Positions 1-6,953 are shown, counted from the first letter of the stretch. The stretch: 23,717 nucleotides of DNA from JAICTV01 sp035634055 (GCA_035634055.1 DASQDR010000202.1:1-23717); one strand, 5' to 3'. A program made the numbers and translations. The notes: generated by a model not told the origin, from the letters alone.

Positions 1-73
1 TGTCGAGCTGTGCCTCATCGGCGGCGGCGGCGGGCGGGGCGGCGACGGCTGCTGGATCAGAGGACGGCTTCAT
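1..73 (-). CDS. 5' fragment of the gene after sufD, probably sufS (cysteine desulfurase)
   Basis: Only about 24 codons are visible before the window edge. An ATG at 73 opens a frame reading MKPSSDPAAV followed by an Ala/Pro-rich stretch and then DEAQLD, running off the edge without a stop. It overlaps the last 17 nt of sufD, as is common for coupled operon genes. No good Shine-Dalgarno precedes it, and another ATG at 18 in a different frame is possible. The name rests only on operon context: sufB-sufC-sufD is usually followed by sufS, which supplies persulfide sulfur to SufBCD. No catalytic residue is in view, so this is an inference. Confidence 0.4.
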   Translation of the reverse strand, partial: MKPSSDPAAVAAPPAAAADEAQLD

Positions 74-1445
74 CGTGCGCGCTCAAATCGGTAATTCGCA
101 AATCCTGCGGCAGCCCCGCCTGCTGGGCCATGAAGTTTTCCAGCCGGCGGCGGAACGGCTCGACCTTGATCCGGCGCGTGACGTCGGCGGCGAACGCGTA
201 CGTCAGCAGGTGCCGCGCCTCCGCCAGCCCGACCCCGCGCGTGCGCAGGTAGAAGACCATGTCCTCGTCCACCGGGCCGGTGGTGGAGCCGTGCGTGCAC
301 TTCACGTCGTCGGCGTAGATCTCCAGCGCGGGCTGGCTGTTCATGTAGGCGTCGTCGCTGAGCAGCAGCGACTTGCTGTTCTGCTTCGAGTCGGTCTTCT
401 GCGCCTTCTGCCGCACGAGGATCTTGCCGCGGAACACGCCGGTCGCCTTCCCGCTGAGCACGTGCTTGTACAGCTCGTGGCTGGGGCAGTTCGGCTCGGC
501 GTGGTCGAGCAGGGTGTGGTTGTCCACGTGCTGCTCCCCGCCGATCAGCACCAGCCCGTTGAGCGTGGCGTAGGCGCCCTCGCCGGCCATCAGGCAGTTC
601 AGGTTGTTGCGCGTGATGCGCGACCCGAGCGATGCCGCGTGCGAGACGAACGTGGTGGCTCGCCCCAGGTTCACCTGCATGGTCGCGACGTGGTACGCCT
701 CGAGCGACTCGTGCTGGAGCTTGCAGTGGTCGATGCGGCAGTCGGCGCCGCAGACGATCTCGGTGACGGCGTTGGTCAGGTAGGTGCCGCCGGACTTGCG
801 GCCGCCCTCGCCGCGGCCGACGTAGCTCTCGACGATGGTCGCCTCGACGTTGTCGCCAGCGACCACGAGCACGCGCGGGTGCGAGACCGTCGGCTCGGCC
901 GACGGCGTGGAGATGAACAGCAGGTGGATCGCCCCCTCGACGCTCGTCCCGCTCGGCAGGCGAATGTACGCGCCGTCCTGGAGGAAGCCGGTGTTGAGCG
1001 CGACGAACGGGTTGGCCTCGACGTCGGCCACGCGCGCCAGGTGCGGCTCGATGGCAGCGGCGTCCTCCGCCAGCGCGATCGCCAGGCTCGACACCCTCAC
1101 CCCGCGCGGGAGCTTGCCGAGCTTGGAGAGCTGCGCGACGTAGCGGCCGTTGACGAAGACGATCTCGCTGGCGGCGTCGGCGCCGAAGCTGAACTCAGCG
1201 TAGGCATCGGTGGCGCGGGCGGCGCCCTCGGCGGCGGGAAGGGCGAACTTGGTCTTGACGATCGGGCCGAGCTGCGCGTGCCGCCACTCCTCGTCGCCGG
1301 CGGCGGGGAAGCCGACCAGGTCAAAGCGGGCGATGCCCGCCTTGCGGCGCTCGTCCAGCCACGGGAGGACCTCCCCCGCCGTCGCCTTCTCCAGCGCGGC
1401 GAAGTTGTTCACGTGGGCGACCTTTTCTTCGGCGAGCTGAGTCAT
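57..1445 (-). CDS. sufD: Fe-S cluster assembly protein SufD
   Basis: SufD pairs with SufB and the ATPase SufC in the cytoplasmic SufBC2D scaffold that builds Fe-S clusters. The 462-residue product shows the SufB/SufD beta-helix core and the diagnostic C-terminal block K-C-T-H-G-S-T-T-G (382-390), then DEDMVFYLRTRG; His385 corresponds to the conserved SufD histidine. The frame is open further upstream, but the ATG at 1445 is preferred: AGAAGG lies 7 nt upstream (1453-1458) and the extension is low-complexity, Gly/Arg-rich sequence unlike SufD. It follows sufC after a 144-nt gap containing a GC hairpin and overlaps the next gene. Residues and length are normal for the family. Confidence 0.96.
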   Translation of the reverse strand: MTQLAEEKVAHVNNFAALEKATAGEVLPWLDERRKAGIARFDLVGFPAAGDEEWRHAQLGPIVKTKFALPAAEGAARATDAYAEFSFGADAASEIVFVNGRYVAQLSKLGKLPRGVRVSSLAIALAEDAAAIEPHLARVADVEANPFVALNTGFLQDGAYIRLPSGTSVEGAIHLLFISTPSAEPTVSHPRVLVVAGDNVEATIVESYVGRGEGGRKSGGTYLTNAVTEIVCGADCRIDHCKLQHESLEAYHVATMQVNLGRATTFVSHAASLGSRITRNNLNCLMAGEGAYATLNGLVLIGGEQHVDNHTLLDHAEPNCPSHELYKHVLSGKATGVFRGKILVRQKAQKTDSKQNSKSLLLSDDAYMNSQPALEIYADDVKCTHGSTTGPVDEDMVFYLRTRGVGLAEARHLLTYAFAADVTRRIKVEPFRRRLENFMAQQAGLPQDLRITDLSAHDEAVL

Positions 1446-1545
1446 CACTGAACCTTCTTCTGCTGAACCCCGCGGGCCGCCCCCCACGGCGGGCGAGCCG
1501 CCGGGGCGGGTCACGCGTCGCGGCACGGCGTTGCAAGTGCGGCCC

Positions 1546-1582
1546 GCGTCGCGTCGCGTCGCGCACGCGCCTGCGCGCGTGC
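1546..1582. repeat. CGCGT short tandem repeat and GC hairpin between sufC and sufD
   Basis: Three and a half copies of the pentamer CGCGT are followed by a perfect 8-bp stem (GCACGCGC at 1563-1570, GCGCGTGC at 1575-1582) with a 4-nt loop. No T-run follows on the minus strand, so it does not look like an intrinsic terminator. It could pause transcription or stabilise an mRNA end within the suf operon; that role is inferred. Confidence 0.5.
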
Positions 1583-1589
1583 CGCGGTG

Positions 1590-2366
1590 CTACACCGACG
1601 CGCCCACTTCCCGCTCGACCCAGTCGTAGCCCTTCTCTTCCAGTTCCAGCGCCAGCGCCTTGCCGCCGGACTTGACGATCCGCCCGTCGATCATGACGTG
1701 CACGAAGTCCGGCACCACGTAGTTGAGCAGCCGCTGGTAGTGCGTCACCAGCAGGATGGCGCGCTCGGCGTCCTGCTGATGGAGCTTGTTGATCCCGCCG
1801 GCGACCGTCTTCAGCGCGTCGATGTCCAGCCCGGAATCGGTCTCGTCCAGGAGGCCCAGGCGCGGGTTCATCACCGCCATCTGGAAGACCTCGTTGCGCT
1901 TCTTCTCGCCCCCGCTGAACCCCTCGTTGACGGCGCGGCGGGTGAAGCTGTTGTCGATCTCCAGCAGCTCGCGGCGCTCCTTGAAGAGCTTGAGGAACTG
2001 CATCGCGTCCAGCTCCGGCTCGCCGTGGTGCTTCCTGACGGCGTTGACGGCGGCCTTGAGGAAGTAATCCGTGCTCACGCCGGGGATCTCGACGGGGTAC
2101 TGGAAGGCAAGGAAGATCCCCTCGCGCGCCCGCTCCTCGGCGGACATGTCGAGCAGGTCCTTCCCCTCGTAGGCGATCGAACCCTCGGTCACCTCGTACG
2201 CCTCGCGCCCGGCCAGCACTTGGCAAAGGGTGCTCTTGCCCGAGCCGTTCTTGCCCATGATGGCGTGGACCTGCCCGGTGTCGACGGTGAGGTCGACGCC
2301 CTTGAGGATCTCGCGGCCGGTCGAGGCGACGCGGGCGTGGAGGTTTTTGATTTCGAGCAATGCCAT
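1590..2366 (-). CDS. sufC: Fe-S cluster assembly ATPase SufC
   Basis: SufC is the ABC-type ATPase of the SufBC2D complex and drives conformational change during cluster assembly. Counting from the ATG at 2366 (258 aa): Walker A GKNGSGKST (38-46), signature FSGGEKKR (150-157), Walker B LGLLDETDSGLD (170-181) and the H-loop histidine in LLVTHYQRLL (209). The ETDSGLDIDAL stretch is typical of SufC rather than of transporter ATPases, and no membrane partner is nearby. An in-frame ATG 24 nt upstream (2390) would add MQQQRKSD; the internal start is preferred because homologues begin close to LLEIKNL. It follows hicB after about 50 nt. Confidence 0.97.
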   Translation of the reverse strand: MALLEIKNLHARVASTGREILKGVDLTVDTGQVHAIMGKNGSGKSTLCQVLAGREAYEVTEGSIAYEGKDLLDMSAEERAREGIFLAFQYPVEIPGVSTDYFLKAAVNAVRKHHGEPELDAMQFLKLFKERRELLEIDNSFTRRAVNEGFSGGEKKRNEVFQMAVMNPRLGLLDETDSGLDIDALKTVAGGINKLHQQDAERAILLVTHYQRLLNYVVPDFVHVMIDGRIVKSGGKALALELEEKGYDWVEREVGASV

Positions 2367-2416
2367 GTCACTCTTTCTCTGCTGCTGCATCTTCTATTCC
2401 GCTGCGTCTGAGCCGT

Positions 2417-2629
2417 TCAGGCGGCGGAATCGACGAAGGTCCGGGGCTTCGGCAGGGGCTTGCCGTCCTGCCGCAGCCACATGATGCACGAGTCGATGAG
2501 GTCCTTGCCCATTCGCACCGCCTCCTCGTAGGAGTCGCCGTGCGTCTTGACGTCCTCAAACTCCGGCAGCGTGACGACGAAGCAGCGGTCCTCGTCGGAC
2601 CACTGGATCAGCATCGAGTAGCGGCTCAT
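2417..2629 (-). CDS. hicB: HicB-family antitoxin (short, no DNA-binding domain)
   Basis: This 70-residue protein begins MSRYSMLIQW and matches the HicB N-terminal fold: a beta strand, then SDEDRCFVVTLPEFEDVKTHGDSYEEA, the helix carrying MGKDLIDSCI, and the closing DGKPLPKPRTF. HicB binds and neutralises the HicA RNase. Many HicB proteins carry a C-terminal helix-turn-helix or ribbon-helix-helix domain for autorepression; this one ends right after the partner-binding domain. Its ATG overlaps the hicA stop as ATGA, so the two are translationally coupled with the toxin first. It lies inside the suf operon between sufB and sufC. Family assignment is confident; function in this host is inferred. 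Confidence 0.88.
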   Translation of the reverse strand: MSRYSMLIQWSDEDRCFVVTLPEFEDVKTHGDSYEEAVRMGKDLIDSCIMWLRQDGKPLPKPRTFVDSAA

Positions 2630-2832
2630 CGTTGCCGCCGTCGCACTTCCTCGATGCGCTCGCGCACCTGCTCTTCCTGATAGCGACGCGCGTCCCTTGC
2701 GTCGTTGCCCGAGAGCACCACCGGTTTCGACGCCAGCGGATGCTCCCACCTTGTGTGACTGCCTTTTCCCGGTCGCCATCGGAAACCCGCCTTGGTGAGC
2801 GTCGCCTTCAGCTCGCGAATCTTCTTCGGCAC
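2626..2832 (-). CDS. hicA: HicA-family toxin, mRNA interferase
   Basis: HicA toxins are small double-stranded-RNA-binding-fold proteins that cleave mRNA. This 68-residue product has the family layout: basic start with KKIRELK, then KAGF, the loop GKGSHTRWEHP carrying the catalytic histidine (His26), a VVLSG strand, and the C-terminal helix YQEEQVRERIEEV. It begins with GTG at 2832, only 6 nt after the sufB stop, with no separate promoter visible and just a GGGG/GGAAG stretch in the sufB end as ribosome site. It overlaps hicB by four bases. The pair appears intact, with no frameshift and the key histidine present. Confidence 0.88.
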   Translation of the reverse strand: MPKKIRELKATLTKAGFRWRPGKGSHTRWEHPLASKPVVLSGNDARDARRYQEEQVRERIEEVRRRQR

Positions 2833-2838
2833 GAGCGG

Positions 2839-4281
2839 CTACCCCACGCTTCCTTCCAGGCTCACGCCCAACAGCTTCTGCGCCTCGACGGCGAACTCCA
2901 TCGGCAGCTCTCTGAACACTTCCTTGCAGAACCCGCTGACGATCATGTTGATCGCGTCTTCCAGCGCGATCCCGCGCGTCTTGCAATAGAACAGTTGATC
3001 CTCGCCGATCTTGCTCGTGCTCGCCTCGTGCTCCGCCTTGCTGGTGGTGTTGCGCACCTCGATGTAAGGCACCGTGTGCGCGCCGCACTGGTCGCCGAGC
3101 AGGAGCGAGTCGCACTGCGTGTAGTTGCGGGCGTTGCTCGCCCCCTTGAGGATCTTCACCAGCCCGCGGTAGGTGTTCTGCCCGCGGCCGGCGCTGATCC
3201 CCTTGGACACGATCGTGCTCTTGGTGTTCTTGCCGATGTGGATCATCTTCGTGCCGGTGTCGGCCTGCTGGCGGTTGTTGGTCAGCGCCACCGAGTAGAA
3301 CTCGCCGACGCTGCCGTCGCCTTGCAGGATGCAGCTCGGGTACTTCCACGTGATGGCCGAGCCGGTCTCCACCTGCGTCCAAGTGATCTTGGAGTTCACC
3401 CCGCGACAGGCGCCGCGCTTGGTCACGAAGTTGTAGATCCCGCCCTTGCCGTCCTTGTCGCCGGGGTACCAGTTCTGCACGGTCGAGTACTTGATCGTCG
3501 CGTCGTCCATCGCAATCAATTCCACGACGGCCGCGTGAAGCTGGTGCTCGTCGCGCTGCGGTGCGGTGCAGCCCTCGAGGTAACTGACCGACGAACCCTC
3601 GTCGGCGATGATGAGCGTGCGCTCGAACTGGCCGGTGTTCTTCGCGTTGATGCGGACGTAGGTGCTCAGCTCCATCGGGCACTTGACGCCCTTGGGGATG
3701 TAGACGAACGACCCGTCCGTGAACACCGCGGCGTTCAGCGTGGCGTAGAAGTTGTCGCTGTAGGGGACGACCGAACCCATGTACTTCTTGACCAGGTCCG
3801 GGTGCTCCTGCACCGCTTCGCCGAAGGAGCAGAAGATGATCCCCTTCTCGGCCAGCTGCTTCTTGAAGGTGGTGACGACCGAGACGCTGTCGAAGACCGC
3901 GTCCACCGCCACGCCCGCCAGCGCCAGCCGCTCGTTCACCGGGATGCCGAGCTTCTCGTACGTGGCCAGCAGCTCCGGGTCCACCTCGTCGATCGAGGTC
4001 TTCTTCGGCTTGGGCGCGCTGAAGTAGCTGCTTCCCTGGTAGTCGATCGGCGGGTAGTGCAGCATCGGCCAGGCGTGCGGCTCGTTCATCGTGAGCCAGT
4101 GCCGAAACGCCTTGAGGCGGTAATCGAGCATCCACTGCGGCTCGTTCTTCTTCGCCGAGATGAAGCGGACGGTCTCCTCGTTCAGCCCCGGCGGCGCGGA
4201 CTCGGCCTCGATGTCGGTGACGAACCCCCACTTGTACTCGCGGTTCGCCAGCGTCTCGATTTCACGTTCTGCGGTTGGCAT
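2839..4281 (-). CDS. sufB: Fe-S cluster assembly scaffold SufB
   Basis: SufB is the scaffold subunit of SufBC2D, receiving sulfur and iron in the cytoplasm. The 480-residue protein is full length and highly conserved: EYKWGFVTDIE near the start, YIPKGVKCPMELSTYVRIN (194-212), SVSYLEGCTAP with Cys238, NYTQCDSLLLGDQCGAHT with Cys390 and Cys399, and FYCKTRGIALEDA near the end. Cys238 lies in the motif that holds the sulfur-accepting cysteine in E. coli SufB. There is no intein, although sufB is a frequent intein host. The ATG at 4281 has GGAAAG a few bases upstream. It follows the A-type carrier after 112 nt of repeat and precedes hicA by 6 nt. Confidence 0.98.
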   Translation of the reverse strand: MPTAEREIETLANREYKWGFVTDIEAESAPPGLNEETVRFISAKKNEPQWMLDYRLKAFRHWLTMNEPHAWPMLHYPPIDYQGSSYFSAPKPKKTSIDEVDPELLATYEKLGIPVNERLALAGVAVDAVFDSVSVVTTFKKQLAEKGIIFCSFGEAVQEHPDLVKKYMGSVVPYSDNFYATLNAAVFTDGSFVYIPKGVKCPMELSTYVRINAKNTGQFERTLIIADEGSSVSYLEGCTAPQRDEHQLHAAVVELIAMDDATIKYSTVQNWYPGDKDGKGGIYNFVTKRGACRGVNSKITWTQVETGSAITWKYPSCILQGDGSVGEFYSVALTNNRQQADTGTKMIHIGKNTKSTIVSKGISAGRGQNTYRGLVKILKGASNARNYTQCDSLLLGDQCGAHTVPYIEVRNTTSKAEHEASTSKIGEDQLFYCKTRGIALEDAINMIVSGFCKEVFRELPMEFAVEAQKLLGVSLEGSVG

Positions 4282-4301
4282 GACGGCTTTCCAAAGCAGA
4301 T

Positions 4302-4384
4302 TTCAACACGGAGAGCACGGAGAGCACGGAGAAGGCACCATCGGATCAGACTTTGCTCCGCGTCCTCCGTGCCTTCGTGTTGGA
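4302..4384. repeat. Imperfect inverted repeat with 9-bp tandem units before sufB
   Basis: The left arm contains three tandem 9-mers of the form CACGGAGAG, and the right arm (about 4356-4383, CTCCGCGTCCTCCGTGCC then TTCGTGTTGG) is its imperfect complement. Together they fill most of the gap between the A-type carrier and sufB. There is no T-run, so it is probably a dispersed intergenic element or a processing/stabilising hairpin inside the operon. Confidence 0.65.
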
Positions 4385-4393
4385 CATCCGCGC

Positions 4394-4729
4394 TCAGGCG
4401 GAGAACGACGACCCGCACCCGCAGGTGCTGGTGGCGTTGGGGTTCTTGAAGACGAACCCACGGCCCATCACCTCGTCCTTGAAGTCGATCTCCACCCCGT
4501 TCAGGTAGAGGTAGCTCTTCATGTCGCACAGGATCTTCACCCCGTGCGCCTCGAGCTGCTCGTCCATCTCGCCGGCGGGCTCCTCGGTCAGGTCCAGCAT
4601 GTAGGAAAACCCGCTGCACCCGCCCCCCTTCACGCCGACGCGCAGCTTGGTCTCGGTTTCGGGCAGGCCCTGCTGCTTGATGATGTCCTTGATCTCGTTG
4701 GCAGCGGCCTCGGACAGGTTGATCGGCAT
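4394..4729 (-). CDS. A-type iron-sulfur carrier protein (IscA/SufA/ErpA family)
   Basis: This 111-residue protein has the three invariant cysteines of A-type carriers: Cys38 in GGGCSGFSY and the C-terminal CGCG pair Cys103 and Cys105. Such proteins carry Fe-S clusters from the scaffold to target enzymes. The ATG at 4729 is preferred over an upstream in-frame start because GGGAG lies 7 nt before it and homologues begin near INLSEAA. It sits between the Rrf2-type regulator (31 nt away) and sufB, so its likely role is the SUF operon's own carrier, SufA-like; ErpA cannot be excluded from sequence alone. Confidence 0.93.
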   Translation of the reverse strand: MPINLSEAAANEIKDIIKQQGLPETETKLRVGVKGGGCSGFSYMLDLTEEPAGEMDEQLEAHGVKILCDMKSYLYLNGVEIDFKDEVMGRGFVFKNPNATSTCGCGSSFSA

Positions 4730-4760
4730 CGCGGTTCTCCCAGAATTCGGTTGAGGGTGA

Positions 4761-5345
4761 CTAACGGTTGTTGACGGCCACCGACAGCTCACCTTGCTGC
4801 CGGGGCCCCGGTATCTCGCTCCCCTGTATCTCGCTCCCCTGTATCTCGCTCTCGTTCGCCGCGGCGGCGCCCGTGCCGGCGGCGGCGACGGCGCGGTGCT
4901 TGTTGACGCCCACGCGCTCGCGCGGCACGTCGATCCGCCGCCCGGGCATCACCAGGTCCGCCACGCTCACGTCCTGCATGAACCGGACCAGCCGGTACTG
5001 CAATGCCTGCGCCGGCCCGTGCCGGGCGAGCCGCTTCTCCGCCAGCGGGTTTTCTCCCGCCCCCGCCGTCCCGGCGCGTTCGCCGTCGCCGCAGTCCAGC
5101 AGGTTGCTCAGCTCGTGCAGCGACAGCCGCCCGAGCTCGGCGGCGATCTGGTACCCGCCGCTCGCCCCGCGCACGCTGCGCAGGATTCCGCGCTGGTGAA
5201 GCACCTTGAGGATGTTCATCAGCAACGGCAACGGCAGGTGGCAGCGCTGCGCCATCTCCCGGGCCGACACCACCTGGTTCGGATGCTCTGCCAGGTAGCC
5301 CAGGCTGATCAACGCGTAGTCAGCTTTCTTACTCAGGCGAAGCAT
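4761..5345 (-). CDS. Rrf2-family transcriptional regulator (SUF operon regulator type)
   Basis: The N-terminal winged helix is typical of Rrf2/IscR/SUF regulators: MLRLSKKADYALISLGYLA, then SAREMAQRCHLPLPLL (recognition helix region) and RGASGGYQIA (the wing). It is first in the suf operon, so control of SUF genes in response to Fe-S status is the natural inference. The three-cysteine cluster motif of IscR is not evident: only Cys35 and Cys85 occur in 194 residues. The C-terminal 45 residues are low complexity and include three pentapeptides, SEIQG, SEIQG, SEIPG, encoded by a 15-bp tandem repeat. The ATG at 5345 puts the conserved MLRLSKKADYAL at the N terminus; an in-frame start 36 nt upstream lies within the predicted promoter. 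Confidence 0.9.
   Translation of the reverse strand: MLRLSKKADYALISLGYLAEHPNQVVSAREMAQRCHLPLPLLMNILKVLHQRGILRSVRGASGGYQIAAELGRLSLHELSNLLDCGDGERAGTAGAGENPLAEKRLARHGPAQALQYRLVRFMQDVSVADLVMPGRRIDVPRERVGVNKHRAVAAAGTGAAAANESEIQGSEIQGSEIPGPRQQGELSVAVNNR
4808..4852. repeat. Three tandem 15-bp repeats inside the regulator gene
   Basis: Three copies of CCTGTATCTCGCTCC (4808-4822, 4823-4837, 4838-4852), with one or two changes in the outer copies, lie in frame in the 3' part of the Rrf2-type gene and encode SEIxG pentapeptides. Copy number can change by slippage without breaking the frame. Confidence 0.9.
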
Positions 5346-5386
5346 CCACCAAAATATAGGACTGCCGGAGTGCGGATTCAAGAATC
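5346..5386 (-). promoter_or_regulatory. Promoter and candidate operators of the suf operon, near-leaderless
   Basis: On the minus strand TTGAAT (5381-5376) and TATATT (5358-5353) are separated by exactly 17 nt. The predicted transcript start falls at or within a base or two of the ATG at 5345, so the mRNA would be leaderless or nearly so, which fits the absence of a proper Shine-Dalgarno. The dyad GATTC-AA-GAATC (5375-5386) covers the -35 box, and ACT-N5-AGT (5361-5371) lies in the spacer, both good positions for an Rrf2-type repressor. Site identity is inferred. Confidence 0.6.
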
Positions 5387-5441
5387 GGCCAAGTTTGATC
5401 CCACCCCGCCCTCGCCGCCCGAGCCGCTGCCCCCGCGTTCA

Positions 5442-5470
5442 TTGGACGTTGGGCGCGCGACGTGGAAAAT
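5442..5470 (+). promoter_or_regulatory. Weak candidate promoter for the PLP enzyme gene
   Basis: TTGGAC (5442-5447) and GAAAAT (5465-5470) are spaced 17 nt apart, about 50 nt before the ATG at 5520. Both hexamers only partly match consensus, so this is a tentative call. Confidence 0.25.
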
Positions 5471-5519
5471 TGACCGTCCGGCGCGCATTCAGTGGCGACG
5501 CCCGCGCACGCCTGAACCT

Positions 5520-6599
5520 ATGGATCTACCGACGCCGTCGCTCATCATCGATTTTCCCACCGTGCAGCGCAACATCGCGCGGCTGGCGGCGTACGGCCGT
5601 GCTCACGGCATCGCCATCCGCCCGCACACCAAGACGCACAAGTCGATCCGCATGGCGAGGCTGCAACTGGAGGCCGGCGCCGTTGGACTGACCGCCGCCA
5701 AGGTCGGCGAGGCGGTGACGATGGCGCAGGCGGGCAACGATCTGTTCGTCGCTTACCCCGCGCTCGACCCCTGGCGGCGCGAGCGCCTGGCGAGCCTGGC
5801 GCGCACCTGCGCCGTCCGCGTCGGAATTGATTCGCCCGAGGCCGCCGACTGGATCGGCGACGCCGCCCGCGCCGCCGGCGTGACGATCGGCGTGCTGGTG
5901 GACCTGGACGTCGGCCTGCACCGCACCGGCGTGCAGTCGCCGGGCGACGCGCTCGCCCTGGCGCGGCACGTCGAGGGCGCGACCGGGCTGCGGCTCGACG
6001 GCATCATGTGCTACCCCGGGCACGTCAAGGGACCCGCGGACGAGCAGGCCGTCACTGCCGTCGCCGCGATTCTGGATGAGACGATCGACCTGTGGCGTCG
6101 CGACGGGCTGAAGGCGACGGTCGTCTCCGGCGGCTCCACCCCGTCGGCCTTCCTCTCGCACCGGGTTCCTGCCATCAGCGAGATTCGACCGGGCACCTAC
6201 ATCTACAACGACGCGAACACGATCGCCTCCGGGCAGGCGACGCTGGACGACTGCGCCGCCCGGTTCACGTGCACGGTGATCAGCACGGCCGTGGCGGGAA
6301 AGTTCGTCATCGACGCCGGGAGCAAGACGCTGGCGCAGGACCGCCACGCGGGCGATCCCGCGGCCGGCGGGTTCGGGCACGTCGTCGAGTTCCCCCGCGC
6401 CCGCATCTGCCGCCTGAGCGAGGAGCACGGCGAGGTCGACGCCAGCGCCTGCGACGCCCGCCCGCGCGTCGGGGACCGCGTGACGGTCATCCCCAACCAC
6501 ATCTGCCCGTGCGTGAACCTCCAGACGATGGCATGGGTGCGCGAGGAGGACGGAACAGTCGCGCCGCTCCCGATCGATGCGCGGGGATTGGTGTGGTGA
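5520..6599 (+). CDS. Fold-type III PLP enzyme, D-serine dehydratase / D-threonine aldolase-like
   Basis: The 359-residue protein begins MDLPTPSLIID and has the alanine-racemase-type N-terminal barrel with RPHTKTHKS (34-42), where Lys38 is the expected PLP Schiff-base lysine. A C-terminal beta domain ends in PNHICPCVN. His327 and Cys329 form an H-x-C pair of the kind that binds zinc in eukaryotic-type D-serine dehydratase, whereas D-threonine aldolases usually have H-x-D. It therefore probably acts on a D-amino acid or a related 3-hydroxy amino acid, eliminating or cleaving it; the substrate is unknown. The frame is open far upstream, but that part lies over the divergent regulator gene. No clear Shine-Dalgarno. 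It stands alone, divergent from the suf operon. Confidence 0.85.
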   Translation: MDLPTPSLIIDFPTVQRNIARLAAYGRAHGIAIRPHTKTHKSIRMARLQLEAGAVGLTAAKVGEAVTMAQAGNDLFVAYPALDPWRRERLASLARTCAVRVGIDSPEAADWIGDAARAAGVTIGVLVDLDVGLHRTGVQSPGDALALARHVEGATGLRLDGIMCYPGHVKGPADEQAVTAVAAILDETIDLWRRDGLKATVVSGGSTPSAFLSHRVPAISEIRPGTYIYNDANTIASGQATLDDCAARFTCTVISTAVAGKFVIDAGSKTLAQDRHAGDPAAGGFGHVVEFPRARICRLSEEHGEVDASACDARPRVGDRVTVIPNHICPCVNLQTMAWVREEDGTVAPLPIDARGLVW

Positions 6600-6680
6600 T
6601 GAGCGCCTTGGCGCCGGACCTGACCGCGCCGCGGGGATGACGACACCATGCGCCGCGCGGATCGCCCGGCATGCGCACGA

Positions 6681-6848
6681 CGCACCACCCACCACGCACC
6701 ACGCACCACGCACCATACTGCGCGCGATGCGCACCGCGCGCCATGCGTACCGCGCCCCGCGCACCATGCGCCATGCGCACCGCGCGCCATGCGCCATGCG
6801 AACCGCGCGGACCGCAGACCGCGTACGGAGCACTGAGCACTGAGCACC
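6681..6848. repeat. Heptamer and 23-bp tandem low-complexity block
   Basis: Five tandem heptamers of the form CGCACCA (6681-6715) are followed by variants built on CCATGCG and ACCGCGCG. These include two adjacent 23-bp copies (6764-6786 and 6787-6809) that differ at one base, and then three heptamers GAGCACT/GAGCACC (6828-6848). The 7-nt period argues against coding. Confidence 0.85.
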
Positions 6849-6953
6849 ACGCACCGCGCGCGAGCGACGAAACGCGCGCCGCGGGTGTGGACGGGCGCTG
6901 CGCAAGTGTCGCTATCGTGCACCGCGTCAACCTCGCGCCGCACGGGTGACGGA

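Noticed and set aside
75..1451. Long plus-strand open frames opposite sufD, sufB, alaS and the protease
   Set aside because: They are antisense shadows of conserved minus-strand genes in GC-rich DNA, with Val/Arg/Leu-rich products and no family motifs.
2417..4231. A 604-codon open frame on the minus strand overlapping sufB
   Set aside because: Only its last 70 codons (HicB) are real. The rest is another frame of sufB, giving Arg/Gly-rich sequence, kept open by high GC.
2839..4281. Intein in sufB or recA
   Set aside because: Both are frequent intein hosts, but the visible proteins are collinear with the families, without extra domains.
6577..6949. Small open frames in all three plus frames
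   Set aside because: The 7-nt repeat lacks stops in every frame; products are repetitive His/Arg/Thr/Ala sequence with no sign of selection.
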